Positions 6,365 through 12,659 of a stretch of 13,375 bases of DNA are shown in pieces. Below the pieces are notes generated by a model, which saw only the letters and a list, made by a program, of their open reading frames with translations, was not told where the DNA came from and did no database searches. Origin of the DNA: Opitutia bacterium (GTDB lineage: Bacteria; Verrucomicrobiota; Verrucomicrobiae; Opitutales; UBA953); contig SFEJ01000042.1 in NCBI GenBank assembly GCA_004558035.1, forward strand, positions 1-13,375. Reading direction: 5' to 3'. The translations under genes were made by a program, and so were the position numbers. Each line of letters opens with the position of its first letter. Position 1 is the first letter of the stretch.

Positions 6365-7330
6365 TCACTCCTCGCCGCCGTCAGTCTCCTCGGCGGGGCG
6401 GACGATGTTGCCGATCGCGATTTCGTAGTCCGGATCGGATTCGATGACCTTCAGTTTGGAGGCTTTCGGCTGGCAGGAAGTCACCTTCGCCTTGCCGATT
6501 TCGGTTTCGTCGAAGCCGAGCGATTCGCCCGTCTCCGGATCGAACATTTCGTCGCCCTTTTCGTAGATCACGTAGATCTGCCCCTTGGCGATGTCCGTGC
6601 CCTTGCCTTTGTTGATGGAAAAGACGCCCTTCTTGTCCATTCCGACGATCTGCGCGGGCGCGAGCTTGTCCACGATCGTGAAGGCGATTTTCTTGCAGAG
6701 CTCCTCCGCCGTCGTCACGAAGGCTTCGTCGGTCTTGGAGCCGCCTTCCGTCTTCCAGTCCACGCCCGTGGACGCCGTGAAGACGCGCTTGACCTTCACC
6801 GGCATCGCCTCCTTGACGACGCCCTTCGCCGCGTCGAGCAGGCTCACGTCCGCGGCGAGCGTGATCGTGCGCTGCTCCACCTTGGAGCCGCGGACGATTT
6901 TTTCCGCGCGGAAATCCTTGAAGAAGCTGACGCTGACGGAAAGCGGATACTTCACGGATCGGAACGCGGCGACGATTTGCTGGTCTTCTCCCGCGAGCGT
7001 GCTGTCGCCGGATTCGATCGCCGCGATACATCTGTTGATTTCGTCGCGACCGGGAACGAGTTCGAGCTTGCGCGTCTCGGTGATGTAGGAGCCGATCTGC
7101 TTCGGCATCGCCTGCATGATGCTCGCGAAGGCTTCGCGCGCGTTGTTCTTGCGCACCTGCGCGAGCACTGCCGGCGTCGCCGTGGGCGCGCCGACGTACG
7201 TCGTCGGTTTCTTGAGCGCGGGCGCCTTGGCGGCGGCGGGAGCGGCGGCGGGCGCGTCTTGGGCGAGGGCGGGAGCGCCCGTGAAGACGGCGAGCGCGGC
7301 GGCGATGAGGAGGAATTTTGCGTGTTTCAT
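6365..7330 (-). CDS. secreted CsgG/FlgT-C-like envelope protein
   Basis: The protein has 321 residues with a signal peptide (MKHAKFLLIAAALAVFTGAP, probably cut after ALA at about 23), then an Ala/Pro linker. Residues about 55-225 are an alpha/beta region that looks CsgG- or TolB-N-like. Residues about 227-312 have the beta-rich pattern of the FlgT C-terminal domain: GVFSINKGKGTDIAKGQIYV, then DPETGESLG, then a second strand set ending GNIVRP. In FlgT this domain belongs to an outer-membrane-associated ring; here no flagellar gene is near, so it is probably a periplasmic or outer-membrane structural piece of the neighbouring envelope module. I chose ATG 7330 for the signal peptide. No Shine-Dalgarno is seen; an AT-rich leader element shared with the LPP20-like gene sits directly upstream. 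The family call is by eye and moderate. Confidence 0.72.
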   Translation of the reverse strand: MKHAKFLLIAAALAVFTGAPALAQDAPAAAPAAAKAPALKKPTTYVGAPTATPAVLAQVRKNNAREAFASIMQAMPKQIGSYITETRKLELVPGRDEINRCIAAIESGDSTLAGEDQQIVAAFRSVKYPLSVSVSFFKDFRAEKIVRGSKVEQRTITLAADVSLLDAAKGVVKEAMPVKVKRVFTASTGVDWKTEGGSKTDEAFVTTAEELCKKIAFTIVDKLAPAQIVGMDKKGVFSINKGKGTDIAKGQIYVIYEKGDEMFDPETGESLGFDETEIGKAKVTSCQPKASKLKVIESDPDYEIAIGNIVRPAEETDGGEE

Positions 7331-7333
7331 GAC

Positions 7334-7368
7334 GGTTTGCGGTTGATTGTTTTTTTCGGTTGAAAATT
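7334..7368 (-). promoter_or_regulatory. leader element shared with the LPP20-like gene
   Basis: On the plus strand, GGTTTGCGGTTG (7334-7345) and GGTTGAAAATT (7358-7368) both recur at 12125-12146, upstream of the LPP20-like lipoprotein gene. On the coding strand this is AATTTTCAACC followed by CAACCGCAAACC. The region is AT-rich against a very GC-rich background and ends 3 bases before the start codon. It may be a promoter, an SD-independent ribosome landing site or a protein-binding leader. Confidence 0.45.
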
Positions 7369-7374
7369 CGGTTT

Positions 7375-8238
7375 TCAGAAGCGCGCGTCGGGTTTCCGTT
7401 TCAGGAAGATCGAGACGACGAGCGTCAGCGCCCAGACGAGCAGCATCATCAGCAGCGTGAAGACGAGCAGCGAATAGACGACGTGGTTGTACTGCGTGAG
7501 CGCGTAGGTGATCTTCATCGAAAAGTCGCCGAGCCACGCCGTGCAGAGGTTGAACAGGAAAATGAAGCCGAGCAGCATCAGCGCGGGAACGCCGCAGTGC
7601 CGGACGTCCGGCGGGCTGAGGCGCATGTGCGCGCCGATGCAGAAGATCAGGTAAAGGCAGACGAGCGTCAGCGGATTCTTCAGCGTCTCGACCGAGAACG
7701 CGTCGAAGAACAGCGAGCAGCCCGCCGCGGCGACGTCGCCCGCGTAGGCGAGCGCCTCCCCGAAGCTCGAAAAGCTCTGTTCCCGCGCGACGGAGACGCC
7801 GAGCGCGTCGAGCTTTTCCGGTCCGAGCACGAGGAACGACAGAAGCACGATCGCGAGCGTGCCGACCCAGATCGGTCCCGTGCCGATGAAGAGATTGCCG
7901 ATTTGCTGGAAACGGCTTTCGGGATTGTAGGAGTGATTGACGTAGCCGAGCGTGCCGTCCTTCGGCCCGAACCAGCAGACTTCGGTGACCTCGTGTCCGA
8001 AAAGCTTCGCGAAGACGACGTGCCCGAACTCGTGCAGCGCCGTTCCCGGAGCGGTGAAGTACGTGTAGAAATCGCCGAAGCGCGCCCAGCCCTCGACGCG
8101 GATCTTCTGGCTCAGATACTGCGTGAGAAAGCCGAAGACGATCGCGGGGCCGAAGACGAGCGCGATCTGCCCGAGCGTGTAGTTGCAGGCGCGCTGCAGA
8201 TATTCGATGACGAAGGTGAAGATTTCTTGTCCTGACAT
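7375..8238 (-). CDS. multi-pass membrane metallopeptidase, M50-like (HEFGH)
   Basis: The 287-residue, strongly hydrophobic protein has several predicted membrane helices (about 22-42, 118-138, 187-205, 218-238 and 256-278). The zinc motif is GTALHEFGH, giving His69, Glu70 and His73, and a later LSPPDVRHCG places Asp211 near a helix, where site-2-protease relatives carry their third zinc ligand. This arrangement resembles M50-type and M50B-like membrane proteases that cut substrates in or at the inner membrane. The substrate is unknown; envelope proteins of the same gene run are natural candidates. It ends in a basic tail, LKRKPDARF. The start at 8238 gives the full N-terminal helix; there is no clear ribosome-binding site. 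Only 20 bases separate it from the upstream lipoprotein gene and 44 from the next, so it is almost certainly co-transcribed. Confidence 0.8.
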   Translation of the reverse strand: MSGQEIFTFVIEYLQRACNYTLGQIALVFGPAIVFGFLTQYLSQKIRVEGWARFGDFYTYFTAPGTALHEFGHVVFAKLFGHEVTEVCWFGPKDGTLGYVNHSYNPESRFQQIGNLFIGTGPIWVGTLAIVLLSFLVLGPEKLDALGVSVAREQSFSSFGEALAYAGDVAAAGCSLFFDAFSVETLKNPLTLVCLYLIFCIGAHMRLSPPDVRHCGVPALMLLGFIFLFNLCTAWLGDFSMKITYALTQYNHVVYSLLVFTLLMMLLVWALTLVVSIFLKRKPDARF

Positions 8239-8258
8239 GGCGTTTCAGATGTTGAAGT

Positions 8259-8789
8259 TCATTCGCTCTTCGCGGGAACGCGGATTTTCTGGCCGCGCCG
8301 GAGCTTCGCGAAATCGACGTCGGGATTCACTTCCCGCAGCTCCTCCGGCGTGCAGCGCAGCTTTTTCGCGATGCGGACGGCGGTGTCGCCGGCGACGCAG
8401 GCGTAGAAGCGTTCCTGCTTCACCATCGCGGAGGGGAAGATCGGCGAAAGGAACTTGAAGCGGCGCGAGTTCGGGTTGTTGCGGTACGGCGTGAACAGCG
8501 CGTAGAGCTCCTCGCGCCCGAGTCGCGCGCCGTTCGCGGCGAGGATCTCCGCCGCCTCGAAGTTTTCCGTGACGATCACGTAGTGCAGGCAGGAGCTGCC
8601 GTCGGGCATGCGCGCGTCGGGATTTTCGCGCGCGAGCGCGGCGAGCCGCGCGTGGTCGATCGGCTTTTTCGTCAGCTCCGCGCAGACGGGCGAGACGGCG
8701 GGCGTTCCCGCGCAGGCGCACAGCAGCGCGCAGAGCGCCGTTCCCGCGAGCGCGGCGGCGAGGCGTTTCGTGAAGATTCCGTGTTTCAT
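8259..8789 (-). CDS. lipoprotein with ankyrin-like segment and C-terminal LysM domain
   Basis: The 176-residue precursor begins with MKHGIFTKRLAAALAGTALC and a lipobox-like LCAC, so Cys26 is the likely lipidated residue. Residues about 63-92 (DGSSCLHYVIVTENFEAAEI, then LAANGARL) look like one ankyrin-type repeat. Residues about 128-172 form a LysM domain (FYACVAGDTAVRIAKKLRCT, then NPDVDF and GQKIRVP), which binds peptidoglycan glycan. A lipid anchor at one end and LysM at the other suggests a tether between a membrane and the cell wall. Translation is supported by a strong GAGGAGG 8 bases before ATG 8789, unusual for this gene run. Thirteen bases separate it from the pseudo-caspase gene. Another LysM protein starts the same run at the right edge. 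Confidence 0.87.
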   Translation of the reverse strand: MKHGIFTKRLAAALAGTALCALLCACAGTPAVSPVCAELTKKPIDHARLAALARENPDARMPDGSSCLHYVIVTENFEAAEILAANGARLGREELYALFTPYRNNPNSRRFKFLSPIFPSAMVKQERFYACVAGDTAVRIAKKLRCTPEELREVNPDVDFAKLRRGQKIRVPAKSE

Positions 8790-8797
8790 CGCGCGCG

Positions 8798-8804
8798 CCT
8801 CCTC
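8798..8804 (-). promoter_or_regulatory. strong ribosome-binding site overlapping the upstream stop
   Basis: GAGGAGG on the minus strand lies 8 bases before the lipoprotein ATG and overlaps the TGA (8803-8805) of the pseudo-caspase gene. It is the best Shine-Dalgarno in the minus-strand run and may couple or boost translation of this lipoprotein. Confidence 0.7.
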
Positions 8805-10572
8805 ATCGAACCGTGATTTCCGCCCAGGCGTCGCCGAGCTCCTCGGACGGCGTCGCGGTCGCGGTCTGTTCCGCGTCGAAGCGCTCCGTCGCCGTGCGCT
8901 TCACCTGTTCCTCGAGATAATCCGCGAGCTCGGCGTAGCCGACGTTCCCGCGCGTCTCCTTGATTTTTTTCAGCAGAAAATACGTGAAGAGCCCGTGCGA
9001 ATTTTCCGCGAAACGGCGCGGCGACTCCTCCGCGAGCGCGGAGCGGAACACGACGGACCTGCCCGCGGGAACGGCGTCGGAGAGCTCGACGAGCGTCCTG
9101 CCGCCGCCGCCCTTGCCTTCGCTCTTCGTGCTCGTGAAGCAGATTTCCGAATCGAGGAAGACGGTGACGAGCTTCGCGCGCAGCGAGCCGAGCTCCTCGT
9201 AAAGGTCCTTGAGCTTGAAGCCGCCGCCCACGCCGTCCGCCGGGCGGCAGTCCGTCGGCAGCAGGTATTCGTTGCCGTAGCGGTCGGCGACGGATTTGCC
9301 GACGTAGAAGAAAATGATCTCCGCGTCCGGGAACGCCTTCGCGCGCGCGGCGAGGTCGCGCACGGCGCGGCGCATGTGCCCGAGGCTGTTGTTCTTGCTG
9401 CGCGAAACGCGTTCCCGCGGAATGCCGAGCGTCTTTTCGCAGTATTTCTCGAACGCGTAGCCGTCTTCGCCGGCGAAGAGCACGTTCGCGGAATTTTCGT
9501 AGGTCTCGTTCACGAGAATGCACGCGAAGCGCGCGCGGTCGGGCTGCGGCTTCAGCGCGGGAACGCCGCGGTCCACGTCGGAGAGCACGGAGCGCGGCGG
9601 AATGTCGATCGGCTCCGCGCCGCCCGGGAGCGTGACCTCGAAGCCCGCGTAGCGCGTGTCCGCCTCGTAGACCGCGTCGGGATCCGCGCGATAGACTTTG
9701 CCGTCGGGCATGACGAAATCCGCGCCGCGCAGCGTGATGCGGTCGCTTTTGCCGACGCCGTAGTCGGGCGCGAGAATCTTCGCGCGCGGGAAATTTTCGC
9801 GGAAAAGCGCCGCCTCCCTGCGCGGCACGGGAACGAGCGCGCCGCCGAACTTCGCGTGCGCAAGCAGAAACGCGCTGTTGTCCGCGTCGTATTTCACGAT
9901 TCTGAAGTCCGCGGGCGAAAGCGCCGCGTCCCCGCGCTCGGCGACGAAGCGCGCGGCGGCGAGGCGGCGCAGTTCCTCGACCTTGAGCTGCAGCTTTTCG
10001 TCCGTCGTGCGCGCGCGCCAGTCCTGCGTCGTTTCGTATTCTTTTTTCGGATGCCAGAACGAAAGATAATTGTTCACGGAGCGCTGCGCGTAGTCGCGGA
10101 AGGACTCGGAGGACGTCTCGTCGGCGCGGACGATTTCGCGCGAATCGAGATAAAACGCGGCGAGCCCGAGCGTGCGCGCGTCGGTGATTTCCGCCGGGCG
10201 GGCGCGCGGGAACACGGGAACGCCGCGCGCGTCGATGAGGTTCCAGCCGTCGTCGAAGCGCGCGCTCGCGTAGGGCGTTCCCGCCGGCGTCGCGGTGAAG
10301 TCGCGCGCGGCGCGCAGATTCATCGCCGTGAGCGTGAGGCCCTCCGCGCCGACGTAGCCGTAGCGGTCGCCGAGCCGCATCGCGCAGATGCCGTGGGAAA
10401 ACCTGCCCGCGCCGTCGAACACGGCGGGAGCGACGATTTCGCCGTCTTCGGTCATCAGCCCGACGGCGCCCGTCTCGGCGGAGCGGAACGCGATCACGTT
10501 CCCGCCCGCGCCCGCGGACGCGGGAACGGCGGCGAGCGCCGCGAAAAACAGGACTGCGGAAAAAAGTTTCAT
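8803..10572 (-). CDS. secreted WG-repeat plus caspase-fold protein with lost catalytic dyad
   Basis: The 589-residue protein has a signal peptide (MKLFSAVLFFAALAAVPASA). Residues about 28-125 contain WG-like beta repeats (GLMTEDGEIVAPAVFDGAG, RYGYVGAEG, GWNLIDARGVPVF). A middle region at about 165-340 is unrecognised. Residues about 345-570 follow the caspase/peptidase C14 fold: FACILVNETYENS, then KTLGIPRERV, FFYVGK, YGNEYLLPTD and VTVFLDSEIC, then HGLFTYFLLKKI. In active bacterial relatives the strand ends read YAGH and LDACFSG. Here Lys426 replaces the catalytic His, and the Cys site reads Asp474-Ser-Glu-Ile-Cys478, shifted by two residues. It is therefore probably a non-proteolytic scaffold or sensor. 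It sits 13 bases after a DUF4384-like gene; caspase and DUF4384 domains are known to occur fused, which supports a partnership. Confidence 0.82.
   Translation of the reverse strand: MKLFSAVLFFAALAAVPASAGAGGNVIAFRSAETGAVGLMTEDGEIVAPAVFDGAGRFSHGICAMRLGDRYGYVGAEGLTLTAMNLRAARDFTATPAGTPYASARFDDGWNLIDARGVPVFPRARPAEITDARTLGLAAFYLDSREIVRADETSSESFRDYAQRSVNNYLSFWHPKKEYETTQDWRARTTDEKLQLKVEELRRLAAARFVAERGDAALSPADFRIVKYDADNSAFLLAHAKFGGALVPVPRREAALFRENFPRAKILAPDYGVGKSDRITLRGADFVMPDGKVYRADPDAVYEADTRYAGFEVTLPGGAEPIDIPPRSVLSDVDRGVPALKPQPDRARFACILVNETYENSANVLFAGEDGYAFEKYCEKTLGIPRERVSRSKNNSLGHMRRAVRDLAARAKAFPDAEIIFFYVGKSVADRYGNEYLLPTDCRPADGVGGGFKLKDLYEELGSLRAKLVTVFLDSEICFTSTKSEGKGGGGRTLVELSDAVPAGRSVVFRSALAEESPRRFAENSHGLFTYFLLKKIKETRGNVGYAELADYLEEQVKRTATERFDAEQTATATPSEELGDAWAEITVR
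10511..10535. repeat. 25-bp exact direct repeat, copy 1 (signal-peptide codons)
   Basis: The 25 bases are identical to 11346-11370, including silent positions. They encode AAVPASAG at the signal-peptidase site of the pseudo-caspase and contain the GGGAACG word. Confidence 0.8.
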
Positions 10573-10585
10573 CGTTTCGGTCTCG

Positions 10586-11425
10586 TCAGTGGTCCGCCTT
10601 CCGTTCGCCCTGCACGGAGAACGGGAACACGCGGAAGAAGCGTTCGTCCGCGGGAACGTCTGCGAGCCACGCGTTGATTTCGTCGGCGGAGACGACGCCC
10701 GAGGGCGGCGCGAAGAACGGCACGTTCTTTTTCGTCAGCACGAACATCAGCACGCCCTGTTCGCGGGCGACGCCGTCCTTCGTCTTCATGATCGTGAACG
10801 GCGGGAGCGCGAACGGCTCGCCCTCCTTCACGGCGTTCTTGCGGAAAGTGCGGTTCGGGAAGACGCGCGCGCCGCCGAGACGCGCGTTCAGCAGAAAGAC
10901 GTTCAGATACGCGTCCCGCGAAGGCGTGACGGAGAACTTTACGCGCTCGCCGTCGCGGTAGTCCGCGCGCGCGCCCGCGACGGCGCACGCGAACTCCGGG
11001 TCGGGCTTTTCGTCGAGCTTTTCGACGCAGACTTCCGCCTCGCAGAACACGCGCAGCGTTCCCGCGGGCGACGACGCGCCGAGCTTTTCGATGACCCAGC
11101 CGGATTTCTTTACGACGAAATTGCGGATGACGCCCTGCGTCGTCTGAAACGTGAGGCTGGAAAAACCTTCGCCCGCCTCGGAATCGAGCACGGCGCTCTC
11201 CCACGACTTCACCTCGACGCCGACGACGCGCTGCAGCGCGTCCTTGCGCGCCGACTCGAACGCGCGGTCCATCGCCTCGCGCGGCGAAATCTCGTCGTCG
11301 ATCTCGACGTAATGCGAGCCCGACGCGGCGACCGTCTCGCGCGCTCCCGCGGACGCGGGAACGGCGGCGAAGGACGCGAGCGCGGCGAGAACGCCGAATG
11401 CGGAAATGCGTGAGAGAAACGTCAT
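10586..11425 (-). CDS. secreted FlgT-N/LPP20-like plus DUF4384-like protein
   Basis: The 279-residue protein starts with a signal peptide (MTFLSRISAFGVLAALASFA, cut near ASA at 26). Residues about 36-136 match the LPP20/FlgT-N pattern: ISPREAMDRAFESARKDALQ, then a beta-rich section TTQGVIRNFVVKKSGW and a Cys-containing strand. Residues about 144-235 have the DUF4384 pattern: VKFSVTPSRDAYLNVFLLNA, then ARVFPN, GEPFALPPF, and EQGVLMFVLTKKNVPF. DUF4384 proteins are often fused or linked to bacterial caspase-fold proteins, and one is encoded next door. The likely site is the periplasm or the outer-membrane inner face. It is separated from the upstream LPP20-like gene by 86 bases holding a long hairpin, so its mRNA level may be set separately. 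There is no visible ribosome-binding site. Domain names rest on pattern memory, not on a search. Confidence 0.75.
   Translation of the reverse strand: MTFLSRISAFGVLAALASFAAVPASAGARETVAASGSHYVEIDDEISPREAMDRAFESARKDALQRVVGVEVKSWESAVLDSEAGEGFSSLTFQTTQGVIRNFVVKKSGWVIEKLGASSPAGTLRVFCEAEVCVEKLDEKPDPEFACAVAGARADYRDGERVKFSVTPSRDAYLNVFLLNARLGGARVFPNRTFRKNAVKEGEPFALPPFTIMKTKDGVAREQGVLMFVLTKKNVPFFAPPSGVVSADEINAWLADVPADERFFRVFPFSVQGERKADH
11346..11370. repeat. 25-bp exact direct repeat, copy 2 (signal-peptide codons)
   Basis: Identical to 10511-10535 and in the same reading frame. It encodes AAVPASAG at the signal-peptidase site of the DUF4384-like protein. Confidence 0.8.
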
Positions 11426-11441
11426 GATGCAGGAACGGGGC

Positions 11442-11503
11442 TGAGAGGCGAGAGATGAGAGCTTAGAGGAAAAAACCTCTCAACTCTCATCTCTCCTCTC
11501 TCA
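11442..11503. repeat. long imperfect hairpin built from 7-base repeats
   Basis: The left arm 11442-11469 (units GAGAGGC, GAGAGAT, GAGAGCT, TAGAGG) pairs with 11476-11503 (CTCTCAA, CTCTCAT, CTCTCCT, CTCTCAT) at 24 of 28 positions around a six-A loop. On the transcribed minus strand the loop is six T and no T-run follows the stem, so this is not a standard terminator. It lies between the LPP20-like and DUF4384-like genes and could stabilise or partly terminate the upstream transcript. Confidence 0.75.
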
Positions 11504-11511
11504 TCTTTTCA

Positions 11512-12108
11512 TCACTTCGCCGCCGCGACGGCCTGCTGGATGCGGGCCTTCATCGCGGCGCGCTTTTCGGCGGACATCGTGGCGGGAGCCTTGGAGTCGA
11601 TCGCCTTCATCATTTCCTCGGCGACGTCGGCCTTCGCCATTTCGACGCCGATCGTGTATTCGATCTCGCCGTTGCCGGCGTCCGTCCAGACGGGCTTGCC
11701 GTACTCGTTCATGTTCTTGATCAGCTCGTTGACCTTGGAGGAGACGGTCTGCTTGAAGAACTCGGCGTCTTCCGCCGTCTGAAGCACGTCGCCGTCTTCG
11801 CGGGCGACCGCCGTGGTGCGCGTCGTCGTCGAGGTTTCTTCGACTGCGATGACGTTGCGGATCTTGGTCGCGAGGTTGGCGCGCGCGGCGTTGAACGCGA
11901 TGGAGCGCGCGGTGTTGCGGTTCGGCGACTTGCCGTAGCCGACGGCGCGGAAGTGCGTTTCCGTGTTGTTCGCGCTGATCGGTTCTTCGACGTAGGTCTG
12001 CGTCGGCTTGACGGGCGTGACGTTCATGCCGTCGCTGCCCGCGCAGCCGGCGAGAAACGCGGAGGCGGCGAGCGCCGCGATCGCGGAGATTTTGATGTTC
12101 TTGTTCAT
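11512..12108 (-). CDS. LPP20-like outer-membrane lipoprotein
   Basis: The 198-residue precursor has a canonical lipobox (MNKNIKISAIAALAASAFLA, then GC, lipidation at Cys22). Residues about 50-170 fit the LPP20 pattern: HFRAVGYGKSPNRNTARSIA, then NAARANLATKIRNVIAVEE, a Thr-rich strand and a C-terminal strand EIEYTIGVEM. This fold is shared with FlgT-N and resembles the DUF4384-like neighbour's first domain. Such lipoproteins sit at the outer membrane. The tail is helical (AEKRAAMKARIQQAVAAAK). I chose ATG 12108 because the frame upstream of it is a shadow of the coiled-coil gene. The leader is A-rich and lacks a Shine-Dalgarno. Unlike its neighbours, this gene contains no GGGAACG word at all. 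Confidence 0.83.
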   Translation of the reverse strand: MNKNIKISAIAALAASAFLAGCAGSDGMNVTPVKPTQTYVEEPISANNTETHFRAVGYGKSPNRNTARSIAFNAARANLATKIRNVIAVEETSTTTRTTAVAREDGDVLQTAEDAEFFKQTVSSKVNELIKNMNEYGKPVWTDAGNGEIEYTIGVEMAKADVAEEMMKAIDSKAPATMSAEKRAAMKARIQQAVAAAK

Positions 12109-12124
12109 TGGATTTTTGATTTTA

Positions 12125-12146
12125 GGTTTGCGGTTGGTTGAAAATT
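12125..12146 (-). promoter_or_regulatory. leader element shared with the CsgG/FlgT-C-like gene
   Basis: GGTTTGCGGTTG (12125-12136) and GGTTGAAAATT (12136-12146) match the two blocks at 7334-7345 and 7358-7368. Here the blocks touch and abut the coiled-coil gene's stop. They are followed on the coding strand by TAAAATCAAAAATCCA, another near-7-base repeat, just before the LPP20-like start. Confidence 0.45.
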
Positions 12147-12659
12147 TCAAAGGTTTTCGAGGAGCTTCCGCGGCGCGTTTTCGCGTTCGCGCGCCTCCGC
12201 CCGCCTGGCGTTTTCGAGCGCGCGCTTCGCCTGTTCGAGCGCGGCGTCGCAGTTCGCGATTTCGCGGCGGAGACTTTCGACGCGTTCCCGCAGCTCCGAG
12301 ATCAGCCCTTCGTCCGCGTTCTGCGCGCGGAGTTCCGCGATGCGCTTTTCCGTGTCCTGCACGTGGCGCTGCGCGGTCTTTTTGCGCAGGCTGAGCTCGA
12401 AGATCACGTTCTTCGCGCGCTCGCTCGGCGGGAGCTTCGCGGCGGTCGGCTCGGGGCGCGCCGGCGTCTCGACCGCGGGAACGGGCGAGACGGCGGGAAC
12501 GCTCTCGGACGCGGCGGCGGGAACGCTCTCGGGCACGCCCGCGGAATCCTTTTTCGCGAAGCGCGTTCCCGCGTAAAACGCGAGCCCGATCGCGACGAGC
12601 ACCAGCGCCAGAACGAACTTGAACGCGCCCGCGACGCATTTCGTCAGCGCGCCGATCAT
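12147..12659 (-). CDS. membrane-anchored coiled-coil protein
   Basis: The 170-residue protein has one N-terminal membrane helix (FKFVLALVLVAIGLAFYAG, about 14-32) followed by KK, so the rest probably lies outside the membrane if no cleavage occurs. A Pro/Ala/Ser/Val linker (about 40-75) repeats ESVPA and PVPAVE. Residues about 78-160 are a strong coiled coil rich in Arg, Glu and Ala (EKRIAELRAQ, LRERVESLRREI). I recognise no family; a periplasm-spanning spacer is plausible by analogy. The start is ATG 12659, with GGGAGG 6 bases upstream (12666-12671). It overlaps the LysM gene's TGA by one base; GTG at 12662 is the alternative. The linker codons are largely copies of the GGGAACG word. Its stop lies 38 bases before the LPP20-like start. 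Confidence 0.8.
   Translation of the reverse strand: MIGALTKCVAGAFKFVLALVLVAIGLAFYAGTRFAKKDSAGVPESVPAAASESVPAVSPVPAVETPARPEPTAAKLPPSERAKNVIFELSLRKKTAQRHVQDTEKRIAELRAQNADEGLISELRERVESLRREIANCDAALEQAKRALENARRAEARERENAPRKLLENL

Noticed and set aside
8608..10677. A 689-codon open frame on the plus strand antisense to the pseudo-caspase gene
   Set aside because: It is an artefact of high GC: long stop-free antisense frames are expected. Its product is Arg/Ala/Glu low-complexity, has no domains, and lies opposite a gene with signal peptide and domain structure.
11442..11503. Hairpin read as an intrinsic terminator or as an insertion-sequence end
   Set aside because: No T-run follows the stem on the transcribed strand, no transposase or target duplication is present, and the arms are simple 7-base repeats.
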